64,000 nt of DNA, from contig NZ_LGUR01000209.1 of assembly GCF_001270495.1 (NCBI RefSeq), positions 29,704 through 93,703 of the forward strand, in the 5' to 3' direction. The stretch is from Streptomyces viridochromogenes (GTDB lineage Bacteria > Actinomycetota > Actinomycetes > Streptomycetales > Streptomycetaceae). This document shows positions 44,177 through 52,314 of this stretch, piece by piece. The notes under the pieces are model-generated. The model was not told where the DNA came from, ran no database searches, and worked only from the letters and a program-made list of their open reading frames with translations. Both the position numbers and the translations under genes were made by a program. The first letter of the stretch is position 1. Each line of letters opens with the position of its first letter.

Positions 44177-45367
44177 GTGAAGAACCCGGTCTTCGTCATC
44201 CACGGTGTCGCCAACCGCGACCTCGACGGCTTCACCGCCGCTGTGACCGCCCTCCAGGCCGCGACGGGAGTCGACATGCTTCCGGTGTACTGGGGCGACC
44301 TCGGCGCGGAGGACCGCTTCATCACCGCCGCCCTCCCCACCCGGGACACGGCACCCCGGCCGGCCGGCGGGCCCGGCAGCGTGCTGCGTGACGAAGCACC
44401 GAGCGCCGCTCCGTCCTACCTCTTCGCCGACCAGCCGTACCTCGCCGACCAGTTGGAGATCGTCGACACCGCTCTGCGTAACGAGCTGGAGTCCGACCCC
44501 GGTCCGCTGCGGGGCGCCCCTGGAGCGGGCGGCCCGACACCCGACGACATCATGGCCTGCCTCGCCACGGAGTGGCCGGACACCCGCTGGCTCAGCCGGA
44601 CCGGCGACCCCGCTCTGCTGGCCGAGACCGGCCGAGCCCTGGCTCAGACCCTGCTGGACACGGACACCCTCGCGAACGACGCGTACGGGTACGACGGTCT
44701 GCGTGGTGCCCCTGCCGGCGAGCCCGGCCGACTGCGCGCGTTGGTCCGGCGGCGGCTCCAGGACTTCGACCGGATCGCGGGTGCGGCGATCGGTGCCGTA
44801 GCCGGGCGCGTCAACGACGCCGTACGCACGCGCTTCGGGCCCGGCACGACTCGTTTCCTCGGCGATGTGCTGGTCTACCAGCGGCATCGCGACGCGATCC
44901 ACGCCCGTGTCCGGGCCCGGATCGACGAGGTCGACCCGCGGCTCGGTCGCAGTCCGGAGCGTCCCGTGAGGGTGGTCGCGCACAGCCTGGGTGGCGTCAT
45001 CGCGGTGGACATGGCGACCGCACAGGAGCCTCTCTGGACCGAGCAGTTGGTCACCTTCGGATCTCAGTCGGCCTTCTTCCACGTCTGTGACCCACGCGGT
45101 GGGCAGCTCCTGCCCTACTCCGGACAGACACCGGTCCAGCTCCCCGCCTCGCTCGGCCGCTGGACCAATCTCTGGGAACCACTCGACATGCTGGCCTTCG
45201 CCGCTTCGCAGGTCTTCCGCCTCGACGACGGCAGCAGCCCGGCCGACCGGCCCGTCCCGCATGCCGCGACCACCGGGCTGTGGACCCACTCCGCCTACTG
45301 GGATCTGCCGGACGTCGCCACAGCCATCGCGGAGGCAATGGCAGACCTCCCGGCCGACACCGACTAG
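44177..45367 (+). CDS. Serine alpha/beta hydrolase (lipase/PGAP1-like)
   Basis: This 396-residue hydrolase starts directly with its first beta strand, NPVFVIHGVANRDLDGF (oxyanion region), and has the nucleophile elbow AHSLGG with Ser near residue 270. The GPI-deacylase/lipase-like family is also found as effectors in bacterial conflict systems. AGAGGAG lies 7 nt before GTG 44177, and 78 nt separate it from the CHAT gene on the same strand, so they probably form an operon. It could be a zymogen-like target or partner of the protease. Large loops contain Arg-rich stretches (LRALVRRRLQDFDR). Confidence 0.8.
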   Translation: MKNPVFVIHGVANRDLDGFTAAVTALQAATGVDMLPVYWGDLGAEDRFITAALPTRDTAPRPAGGPGSVLRDEAPSAAPSYLFADQPYLADQLEIVDTALRNELESDPGPLRGAPGAGGPTPDDIMACLATEWPDTRWLSRTGDPALLAETGRALAQTLLDTDTLANDAYGYDGLRGAPAGEPGRLRALVRRRLQDFDRIAGAAIGAVAGRVNDAVRTRFGPGTTRFLGDVLVYQRHRDAIHARVRARIDEVDPRLGRSPERPVRVVAHSLGGVIAVDMATAQEPLWTEQLVTFGSQSAFFHVCDPRGGQLLPYSGQTPVQLPASLGRWTNLWEPLDMLAFAASQVFRLDDGSSPADRPVPHAATTGLWTHSAYWDLPDVATAIAEAMADLPADTD

Positions 45368-45392
45368 AACGCCAGGACCTGCGTGCCGTCGG

Positions 45393-47656
45393 TCAGGGAG
45401 CGGCGCGTGCCGCCGGGCTGCCGTACACGGCGTACGCCAGCCAGCTGGGGTCCCCGCCCTGATGCCGTATGGCCCGGCGGGCGTCCAGCGAAGCCTGGCC
45501 CAGGGTTCTGCCCTGGGTGACGAAGTGGTCGTAGAAGTGGTCGGCGAAACGCAGCGCGGAGTCGGAGCGCACGGGCCACAGCGTGCCGACGAAGGCGCCC
45601 GCCCCGGCCCGCAGGAACTGGGGAGCCCAACCCAAGGTGGTGGAGAACCACTTGATCTCCCCGGCGCTGCGACACGCGTTGAAGAACACGAGGGGGTGGG
45701 TGGCCCGCAGGGCACCGGACTGGGTGGCGTAGGCGAGGTCGATCGGGTCGAACGGCCCGTCGGGCATGGCGACATGGGAGCCGGCACTGGTGAAGGTGTT
45801 GTGGCAGGCGAAGTGCAGGAGCCCGGTGAACCCCGCGTCGATCAGGTCGCTCACGGAGGCACGGTGGGTGAGCGTTCCGCCGTCGGTCACCGCCGCGCCC
45901 AGCCGGGCGCGCAGGGCAGCGATCTCCTGGTCCGCCTCGGGCGGCGAACCGGGCGGCACGACGAACGCCGCGCGCCCCAGTGACAGCGTGCGCACCCGGT
46001 CCTGCCCGAAGACCCTGCGGACCACGGGCAGCCACTCGGCGAGAAACCCTTCGCCCTCCTGCTGTCCGTCCAGCGGATAGAGCAACTCCCAGGGCACGAT
46101 GTCGTGTTCACCGAGCACCGTCAGCGCGGTGACCCGACCGGCTTCCTCCCAGAACTGTCGCCGTACGGCGTCGGGTACGGCGGTGGCCCACAACTGCACC
46201 CCCAGATTGCGCAGGCGCTTTTGTGCCTGTTCCCGGTCACCGCTCCCACCGGGGTCGGCACTCGCGGCCGTACGCCGGAGCTCGTCGTAGATGCGTTCTC
46301 GTACGCTGTGCGGATCCCCGGCCAGGAGCCGGAAGGACTCCGGGGCGTACGTCGTCTCGCTGAGCAGTTGGAAACTGTAGGCGCCATCGGCCCCCTTGAG
46401 CACCTGAAGCGTCACTTCCCCGGGGTCGAAGGCCAAGGTCGTCAGCGCGGTACTCCGTGTGGGGCCGTCGCGTGCCGGCACGTCCTCCTGTACGGAGATC
46501 TGCGTGCGGAGTTCACCGAGGAAGGTACCCGCGCGGAACGCCCGTACCGTGACGGTGTGCAGCCCGGTCGTCGTGGTCCGCAGGCCGAACCGCAGCACAT
46601 CGGAATCGCGCCCGGGGCGGACGACGAGCTCCTGCTGCAGATCGCCGAGCGCGAGAAGGCCGGGCGCGTGCACGGCAATCGTCAGCAGGGCGCCGTCCAC
46701 CGGGATGTGGAACGCCCGCAGCCGCACGCCGACGTCGCCGGAATCCCGGGTGACCTGCACTTGCAGGGGAACCTCGCGGCCCGGCGGGGCCTGCTCGGCG
46801 AGTTCAACGGTCAGGCGGCGAGGTTCGAAGGGCTCCGGCGGTCCGACCCCCAGGCCGTCGGGAGGGCCGGAGGTGTCCCCGGCACCGGGATCGAAGACGC
46901 CGAGGGCGCCGGTATCGGCATCCCGGTCCGCGATGTCTTCGGGGAGCGCGGGCTGCGTGGGCGCGGTGTGGGGAAGGTCGCTGCTGCTGTCATCGACGGT
47001 GGAGTCCCCCCGAAGCCCGGACTGCCCGGGATACCCGGCGACACCAGCGCTGTCGCTGCGACTGGCCACGCTGCCCGTCCGCGCGTCGAGTCGGGCCCGC
47101 AGCCGGCGCAGACAGCGTTGCCGCAGCGGCCCGATGCTGCCCACGGCGATGCCCAGTGCGGCGGACACCTCTTGGTAGCTGGGGGGCGGCGAGGCCATCA
47201 GGACGCGCAGCAACTGCCTGCATCTCTCGCCGAGTGTCTCGAACTCCTGCCACAGCCGGCGGATCCGCTCGGACTGGGCGGCGGCTTCCTCGGAGTCCAG
47301 GACGGACTGTTCGGGCGTACGCTCCTCGCTGACCCCGTCGAGCAGCTGAGGATCGTTGGTCAGGGTGAGCCGCCTCAGGCTCTTGAGTACCTTCAGGCAT
47401 TCGTGCCGCGCGGTGCTCGCCAGCCAGGACCCGGCCTTCTCGGGTTCGCGGATCCGCCCGAGATGCTGGGCGAAGCGGAACCAGACGGTCTGGTACACCT
47501 CGTGGGCGTCGGCGTCGGGGCGTCGGCGTCGGAGAGCCGGTGTGCGCGCACGACGGACCACACCAGTGGGCTCAGCTCTTCCACGAGTGCCTTCCAGGCC
47601 ACCGCGTCGCCGTCGGCAGCGGACTGGACCAGCGCGCCGACATGTCCTCGGTCCAC
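45393..47656 (-). CDS. ECF-sigma-like/CHAT protease fusion, frame broken by a 14-bp duplication
   Basis: From GTG 47656 (AGGGGGA upstream) the frame reads ALVQSAADGDAVAWKALVEE and SVVRAHRLSDADA, a sigma-70 region 2 start. It then shifts at a perfect 14-bp tandem repeat (47505-47532) and would stop at 47393. In the other frame homology resumes at once: HEVYQTVWFRFAQHLGRI and TARHECLKVLKSL, then region 4 (SYQEVSAALGIAVGSIGPLR). The beta-rich module (LTIAVHAPGLLALGDLQQEL) and a CHAT protease with His in HFACHNTF and Cys in FFNACRSAG follow. Removing one 14-bp copy gives one open frame of 749 residues. The CHAT half closely resembles that of the NACHT protein. As assembled the full fusion cannot be made without slippage or reversion. 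Confidence 0.78.
47505..47532. repeat. Perfect 14-bp tandem duplication inside the sigma-CHAT gene
   Basis: GGCGTCGGCGTCGG occurs at 47505-47518 and again at 47519-47532, head to tail. Each unit itself contains GGCGTC repeats. Fourteen is not a multiple of three, so the second copy shifts the reading frame exactly where sigma region 2 homology changes frame. Confidence 0.9.
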
Positions 47657-47892
47657 GGCTTCCCCCTCGCGTAGGGCCAGTCATCGTACGCCCCGGAAGG
47701 ATCGGCTCCGTCTCCGGCGCGACCGTTCGGCGCCGTGATGCGCGGCCGTGTGCAGCTGGGGATCCTGCAGCCGGCGAGCAGAACTGCCCTGTCCTGTAGG
47801 GTGATCCGTCGCGGCCGTCCCCGCGCCGTGACAACCGTCCCAGGCCGGTCGCACCTGTGAAAAGGCTCCCCGCACCTCCTGAGGCGATGCAG

Positions 47893-48591
47893 ATGACGTT
47901 CACGCTCACCGTGTCCGACGAGGTTCGCACCCTCGCCCCCGGCTTCACCCATGTCCTGATCGAGGCGTACGACCTCGTCAACGGGCCCAGCACCGAGGAA
48001 AGTTCCGCGTACCTCGACGACGCGGCTCGCCGCCTCGCCGCAAGGCTGGACGGACGTGCACCGCACGAGGACCCGCACATGGTCGCCTGGCGGGAGACGT
48101 ACACAGCCTTCGGTTCCAAGCCCTCGCGCACCCGCAACTCGGCCGAGGCGCTGGCCAAGCGGGCGCTGTCCGACGCCGGTCTGCCCCGCATCAACCTGTT
48201 GGTGGACCTCTACAACGCCATCAGCGTGGCCCACCTGATCCCGGTGGGCGGCGAGGACATCGACCGCATCCAGGGCGGGATGCGGCTGCTGCGCGCCAAG
48301 GGCGACGAGGAGTTCGTGACCGTGACCGGCGGTGAGAAGACCGTCGAGCACCCCGACCCGGGCGAGGTGGTGTGGTGCGACGACGCCGGCGTGACCTGCC
48401 GCCGCTGGAACTGGCGCCAGGGCCCGCGCACACGCCTCACCGAGGAGACGACGTCCGGCATCTTCCTGTTGGAGAGCCTGGCGCCGATGCCGGTCGCCGA
48501 CCTGGAGACGGCGGCCGCCGAACTGGCCGAGACCTTGGCGAAGTTCAGCCCCGGCGCCCGTATCGAGGTGCACGCCCCGGCTTCGAGGTAG
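47893..48591 (+). CDS. B3/B4 tRNA-editing-type domain protein
   Basis: This ~232-residue protein is a stand-alone B3/B4 domain, the editing fold of phenylalanyl-tRNA synthetase beta chains: SKPSRTRNSAEALAKRALSD, LPRINLLVDLYNAISVAHLI, PVGGEDIDRIQGGMRLLRAK, then DDAGVTCRRWNWRQGPRTRL. Such proteins are thought to deacylate mischarged tRNAs or bind amino-acid-like ligands. GAGG lies 9 nt before ATG 47893; ATG 47887 and an earlier frame start at 47857 are alternatives. It is divergent from the sigma-CHAT gene and convergent with the WYL gene. Confidence 0.82.
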   Translation: MTFTLTVSDEVRTLAPGFTHVLIEAYDLVNGPSTEESSAYLDDAARRLAARLDGRAPHEDPHMVAWRETYTAFGSKPSRTRNSAEALAKRALSDAGLPRINLLVDLYNAISVAHLIPVGGEDIDRIQGGMRLLRAKGDEEFVTVTGGEKTVEHPDPGEVVWCDDAGVTCRRWNWRQGPRTRLTEETTSGIFLLESLAPMPVADLETAAAELAETLAKFSPGARIEVHAPASR

Positions 48592-48608
48592 GCGGGCCTG
48601 ACCAACTC

Positions 48609-49580
48609 TCAGGAGGAGTCTCCGTAGCGGGCGGCCATCGCGCCGGCGCGGTCGCGCAGGGAGGTGCGCAACGACGCCGGGGCCAAGGCTTCCGCGTCCG
48701 TGCCGAGCTGCCACAGCGCCCACTCGGCGTGCCGTAGATCCTGGAACGTCGCCTCCAGTCGCAGCCATCCGTCCGCGTCGGGTTCCGCGGCGCGGACGGC
48801 GACCGCGGTGCTCAGCAGGTCCTCCCGTCGCTCCGGGTCCACCCGTATCAGCACGGCGACATGGTCGCTGGACAGAAACCGCGCGCAGCGCTCCCGCCAG
48901 ACCCGGTCCAGATCGACCCGGTCCGGTCGCTGTGCCGGTTCGGGGAGCTGCTCCGCGGCCGACACCCGCGACAGCCGGTAGGTGCGGTCCGCGCCGGATC
49001 TCGTGGCCAGCAGGTAGCCGCGGTCGCGTACGGTGACCAGGCCGATCGGGTCCACCGTGCGCCACTGTGGCGTCTGGTCCGCGGCCGCGTAGTGGATGCG
49101 CAGTTTGTGTCCGGCGAGCACCGCGCGCCGGATCTCGATCATCGTGGTGTCGGGCACCTGCTCGGTGACCGGCCGGCGTGAGAGCAGGTCGGTCTCCGGC
49201 TCGACGAGAAATCGTTCGGCCGCGTCGCTCGCGGTGGCCCGATGGCTTTCGGGCAGCGCGTCGACCACCTTGCGCATGGCCGACGCGAGCGCCGAGCCGA
49301 GGCCGAACACCCGCTCGCCGCGCCCCGATCCGGCGGTCAGCAAGGCAAGGGCCTCGTCGTGGTTCAGCCCGGTGAGCTCGGTCCGGAAACCGGGCAGCAA
49401 CGCGAACCCGCCGTGTCGGCCGCGTTCGGCGTAGACCGGGACACCGGCCGCGGACAGCGCCTCGATGTCGCGCAGCACGGTACGGGTGGACACCTCCAGC
49501 TCGCGGGCCAGCGTGTCCGCGGTCAGCCGACCGCGCTGACGAAGCAGCAGCACCAGCGAGACCAGCCGATCGGCACGCAT
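48609..49580 (-). CDS. WYL-domain transcriptional regulator (HTH_11 type)
   Basis: This 323-residue regulator has an N-terminal DeoR-like HTH (LVLLLRQRGRLTADTLAREL, VSTRTVLRDIEALSAAGVPV), a central WYL domain (RIHYAAADQTPQWRTVDPIG, VTVRDRGYLLATRSGADRTY) and a C-terminal WCX segment (LEATFQDLRHAEWALWQLGT). WYL regulators often sense nucleic-acid or nucleotide ligands and control stress or defence genes. Divergent from the RidA gene, with a palindrome between, so that gene is the clearest target. Proximity to the CHAT locus is noted. Confidence 0.87.
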   Translation of the reverse strand: MRADRLVSLVLLLRQRGRLTADTLARELEVSTRTVLRDIEALSAAGVPVYAERGRHGGFALLPGFRTELTGLNHDEALALLTAGSGRGERVFGLGSALASAMRKVVDALPESHRATASDAAERFLVEPETDLLSRRPVTEQVPDTTMIEIRRAVLAGHKLRIHYAAADQTPQWRTVDPIGLVTVRDRGYLLATRSGADRTYRLSRVSAAEQLPEPAQRPDRVDLDRVWRERCARFLSSDHVAVLIRVDPERREDLLSTAVAVRAAEPDADGWLRLEATFQDLRHAEWALWQLGTDAEALAPASLRTSLRDRAGAMAARYGDSS

Positions 49581-49585
49581 ACGGG

Positions 49586-49603
49586 CACGTTATCGAATAC
49601 GTG
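49586..49603. promoter_or_regulatory. Inverted repeat CACGT-N8-ACGTG between WYL and RidA genes
   Basis: CACGT (49586-49590) and ACGTG (49599-49603) flank TATCGAAT, 6 bp upstream of the WYL regulator start. A likely autoregulatory operator. Confidence 0.45.
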
Positions 49604-49670
49604 ACCAAGGATGTCGTGATTTGTTGGAAGGCTCGTCAGCACCGAGGTCGACGAATCGAATGGAGCTGAT

Positions 49671-50072
49671 GTGGCAGTGGAACGAACGGCGGTCAACCCG
49701 GTGACGTGGTCGACGGAGCTGGGATTCAACCAGGGTGAGATCGTCTCCGGGCACACCCGGACCCTGTACTGCTCCGGGCAGACCGCGACGAGCGGCGACG
49801 GCAAGCCCCAGCATGACGGTGATATGGCCGCACAGCTGGCGCTGAGCCTCGACAACCTGGAGGCCGTGCTCGGTGAGGCCGGCATGTCCCTCGCGAACCT
49901 CGTCCGGCTCAACGTCTACACCACCGACGTCGATCTGCTTTTCCCGCACTACGGTGTGCTGGCGTCGCGGTTGGGTGCCGCCGGGGTGGCGCCGACCACC
50001 ACGATGCTCGGGGTGACACGGCTGGCGATCCCGGGCCAGATGGTCGAGTTGGAGGGGACCGCCGTGGCGTGA
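49671..50072 (+). CDS. RidA-family protein (Rid/YjgF)
   Basis: This 133-residue Rid-family protein reads RTLYCSGQTATSGDGKPQHD, then MAAQLALSLDNLEAVLGEAG, VRLNVYTTDVDLLFPHYGVL and TTTMLGVTRLAIPGQMVELE. RidA proteins hydrolyse reactive enamine/imine intermediates, but the Arg that binds the carboxylate in true RidA is not in its usual place (GVTRLAIPGQMVE), so this may be another Rid subgroup. GTG 49671 or GTG 49677 is the start. Divergent from the WYL regulator. Confidence 0.82.
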   Translation: MAVERTAVNPVTWSTELGFNQGEIVSGHTRTLYCSGQTATSGDGKPQHDGDMAAQLALSLDNLEAVLGEAGMSLANLVRLNVYTTDVDLLFPHYGVLASRLGAAGVAPTTTMLGVTRLAIPGQMVELEGTAVA

Positions 50073-50296
50073 CGCGACCCGTGCATTCGAAACACGCCCC
50101 AGGCCCGGCCACGCCGTGTTCACGGCCTGTTCGCCGCGATTACCAGGCGGCAGAGCCAGGTCACATTGGCCAAGTCCCGGAAAATGGAACACGACATTCC
50201 TGTCGGGTGACCGATGCCCGGACGATCCGCGTGCGCGGATCGTCGACGGGTGGGAAAACCGGGCATGAGTTTGCTTTTGCCAACGATTATTGAGGC

Positions 50297-50458
50297 ATGG
50301 GCAACACCGACGAGACCGTGACCGGTCGCGGTATCGCCAAATCGGCGTTGCGGCATTGTGGCGGACTCCTGGCCCTCGACCGGCTTCTCCAGTTCGCCTT
50401 TTGTCTGATTGCCCGTAACCGGAGAAGCCGGCGAGCGGTCGGCGGCCGTGTTCCGTAA
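50297..50458 (+). CDS. Possible 53-aa small ORF, no family
   Basis: ATG 50297 to TAA 50456-50458 encodes a basic peptide: MGNTDETVTGRGIAKSALRH and onward, with a hydrophobic centre (LLALDRLLQFAFCLIARN) and Arg-rich end. GAGG lies only 1-4 nt before the ATG, too close for a good ribosome site. A large hairpin falls inside the frame. Could be a small membrane peptide, a leader or chance; I give it low weight. Confidence 0.2.
   Translation: MGNTDETVTGRGIAKSALRHCGGLLALDRLLQFAFCLIARNRRSRRAVGGRVP
50380..50431. terminator. Large hairpin with 11-bp perfect stem
   Basis: CCGGCTTCTCC (50380-50390) pairs with GGAGAAGCCGG (50421-50431) across 30 nt. It stands between RidA and the biosynthetic operon and may insulate the two or act in a leader RNA. 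Confidence 0.45.
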
Positions 50459-50513
50459 GCGAAGGTCTGTGGCTTTCGTCCGGCTCGTCGAGGGCGCAGT
50501 CAGGACTTATTGA

Positions 50514-50525
50514 ATTGTGAACAAT
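50514..50525. promoter_or_regulatory. ATTGT-GA-ACAAT palindrome, operator candidate
   Basis: ATTGT (50514-50518) and ACAAT (50521-50525) form a 12-bp palindrome in the A/T-rich stretch upstream of the biosynthetic operon. Such sites are typical of TetR-, LacI- or GntR-like repressors; no regulator gene is adjacent. Confidence 0.35.
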
Positions 50526-50827
50526 ATCTGAACCCGCGTCCGGTTCCCATCGTCACCCTCATGGCCTGCGAGCAGCGTCAATGCCTGCTCACAGAGGTGT
50601 GCAGAAGTGATGAATCATCCCCAAAGGGGAACTCTTAAACGCCTTCGGCTGCCGAGTTGACCCCCATCTGTTGCGGCCGTGTGACGTTCGGCGGTCGGTC
50701 CACGGTGTTTTTCGGCCACGTGATTCCCGGAATGCTGAATTCCGCCGTGTCGAAATCATGCCACTCTTCGCACCGGCGTCCCGCGAGGCCGGTTGTGGTG
50801 CAACTCTTCACCATGGAAGGGGCGGAG

Positions 50828-51064
50828 ATGTCCGACTCCATGGTCCGGGTGGCTGGTTCTGGCGCCCGTGCACCTCAAGCGAAGCTCAAATTCCTTGCCG
50901 CCCTCAGAAAATTCGTGTTCTGCTTTCCGGGTACCGGTGATCACCGGGACAAGAAGGCAACGGGGGAGGGGGATGTGATGGCCTTGCCCTGTTTCATGGG
51001 AGGCCCGCATGGCAGCGATTACCCAAGGATCGGCAAAGAAATCTCCAATTCTGGTCATCGGTAG
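50828..51064 (+). CDS. Possible 78-aa ORF overlapping the first ATP-grasp gene
   Basis: ATG 50828 is preceded by AAGGGG at good spacing and opens a frame starting MSDSMVRVAGSGARAPQAKL, with LRKFVFCFPGTGDHRDKK and MALPCFMGGPHGSDYPR. It runs 56 nt into the ATP-grasp gene in another frame. Third-position GC is low for this genome and no homology is recognisable. It could be a precursor-like or leader peptide for the ATP-grasp operon; chance is also likely. Confidence 0.25.
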   Translation: MSDSMVRVAGSGARAPQAKLKFLAALRKFVFCFPGTGDHRDKKATGEGDVMALPCFMGGPHGSDYPRIGKEISNSGHR

Positions 51065-52280
51065 CGGTTCGCTGATTTGGCGGGAATATCTTCTGCGCTC
51101 GATATCCGAATCCTGTGATGTATGGCTCTTCTCGGCCGGTGAGGCAACCTGGGAATCTCCGTATCTCGTCGGCAGTACTCGGGTGGACACGCTCGACGCA
51201 GCCGCGACCATCCGGGCGGCGGTCGAGCTGAACGAACGGCTGGGCATCCGCGGGGTGTTGTCGTACGACGAGATCCGGGTGCCGGTCGCAGCGGCGGTGG
51301 CCGAGGCGCTCGGCCTGCCGAGCGGCGGCGCCGAAGCGGTCGTAGCGTGCCGCGACAAGGCCCTCACCCGGCAGAAGTTCGCCGCCGCCGAGGTCCCCCA
51401 GCCGCGTTCGTACGCGGTGTCCTCCGTCGAGGAGGCCGCGGCGCGGGCCGCCTCCATCGGGTATCCGGTGGTGGTCAAACCACGTGCGCTGGCGGGCAGT
51501 ATGGGTGTCGCGCTGGTCGAGGACCCCGAGGCGCTGCCGACCGCCTACGCGTCGACGCGCAGCGCGGAATTCTCCGAACTGCCGCGCCTGGAGGACGGTG
51601 TCCTCATCGAGTCGTTCGCGGACGGGCCGGAGATCAGCATCGACGCGGCCTGTCACGACGGCACGGTGTATCCGCTGTTCGTCGCGCGCAAGAAGACCGG
51701 GTTCGCTCCCTACTTCGAAGAGGTCGGACACGTCGTCAGCGCCCGCGACCCGCTCCTTGAGGACCCGGAGATCGTACGGGTGCTCCAGGCCGCCCACAGC
51801 GCGCTCGGGCTGTCCACTCTCATGACCCACACGGAGATCAGGCTGACCTCCACGGGACCGAAGGTCATCGAGGTGAACGCCCGGCTGGGTGGCGACCTCA
51901 TTCCCTACACCGCCCAGCTGGCCACCGGGGTCGACTACGGCACGGTGGCCGCCCGGCTCGCCGAGGGCATCTGCCCGACGCTCGACGAGCTCCCCGAGCG
52001 GACCGCGCAGATCGACTTCCTCTACCCCGTCACCGACCTCGTGGTCGACACGCTGGAGGTCACCGAGGGCGGCTTGCCGGCCGAGGTGCACCGGATCATT
52101 CCGCTGGTCGGCCCGGGCCGGACGCTGCGAATCCCGCCGCGCGAGCACGTGCGCGGCCGCTACGCCGTCGTCATCACCGTGGCGCAGACGCCCGAGGCCT
52201 GCGACGAGGCCAGGGCCGTAGCCGAGAAGCACGTCCAGCTCGCGGGCACCCCGCTGGACGACGCGCCGCCCGTCGTGTGA
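51009..52280 (+). CDS. ATP-grasp ligase 1 of the biosynthetic cluster
   Basis: This 423-residue ATP-grasp enzyme of the carboxylate-amine/thiol ligase superfamily forms an amide via an acyl phosphate. SPILVIGSGSLIWREYLLRS opens the N-domain, CRDKALTRQKFAAAEVPQP is the hinge, YPVVVKPRALAGSMGVALVE is the ATP-binding Lys loop, and KVIEVNARLGGDLIPY carries the Mg ligands. The fold resembles actinobacterial L-amino-acid ligase-like enzymes. GGGAGG lies 5 nt before the ATG. It is the first gene of the operon; the second ligase starts 34 nt after its stop. Substrates are unknown, with an amino acid plus a deazaguanine or peptide acid a reasonable guess. Confidence 0.85.
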   Translation: MAAITQGSAKKSPILVIGSGSLIWREYLLRSISESCDVWLFSAGEATWESPYLVGSTRVDTLDAAATIRAAVELNERLGIRGVLSYDEIRVPVAAAVAEALGLPSGGAEAVVACRDKALTRQKFAAAEVPQPRSYAVSSVEEAAARAASIGYPVVVKPRALAGSMGVALVEDPEALPTAYASTRSAEFSELPRLEDGVLIESFADGPEISIDAACHDGTVYPLFVARKKTGFAPYFEEVGHVVSARDPLLEDPEIVRVLQAAHSALGLSTLMTHTEIRLTSTGPKVIEVNARLGGDLIPYTAQLATGVDYGTVAARLAEGICPTLDELPERTAQIDFLYPVTDLVVDTLEVTEGGLPAEVHRIIPLVGPGRTLRIPPREHVRGRYAVVITVAQTPEACDEARAVAEKHVQLAGTPLDDAPPVV

Positions 52281-52314
52281 TGCGCCCCATCCGTTCCCAA
52301 CCCACAGGCGAGCC

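Larger units (their letters stand above)
50073..51008. other. Lower-GC intergenic region before the biosynthetic cluster
   Basis: About 936 bp with markedly more A/T than the rest of the window. It holds two small ORF candidates (50297-50458, 50828-51064), a large hairpin (50380-50431) and an ATTGT/ACAAT palindrome (50514-50525) next to ACTTATTGAATTGTG. The promoter and control of the ATP-grasp/preQ0 operon most likely lie here. No known gene family is recognisable. Confidence 0.5.

Noticed and set aside
42017..45787. Very long open frame on the minus strand opposite the NACHT-CHAT and hydrolase genes
   Set aside because: It is the antisense shadow of two clearly homologous + strand genes; its translation is Arg/Gly/Val-rich with no domain signal, as expected from GC3 bias.
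47657..48194. Upstream extension of the sigma-CHAT frame to 48194
   Set aside because: This part is antisense to the B3/B4 gene, has no homology, and the GTG at 47656 has a good ribosome site and starts the sigma homology.
50828..51064. Ribosomally made precursor peptide for the ATP-grasp enzymes
   Set aside because: Kept only as a low-confidence ORF: no repeated core motif, low GC3, and the ATP-grasp proteins look like free amino-acid ligases rather than peptide macrocyclases.
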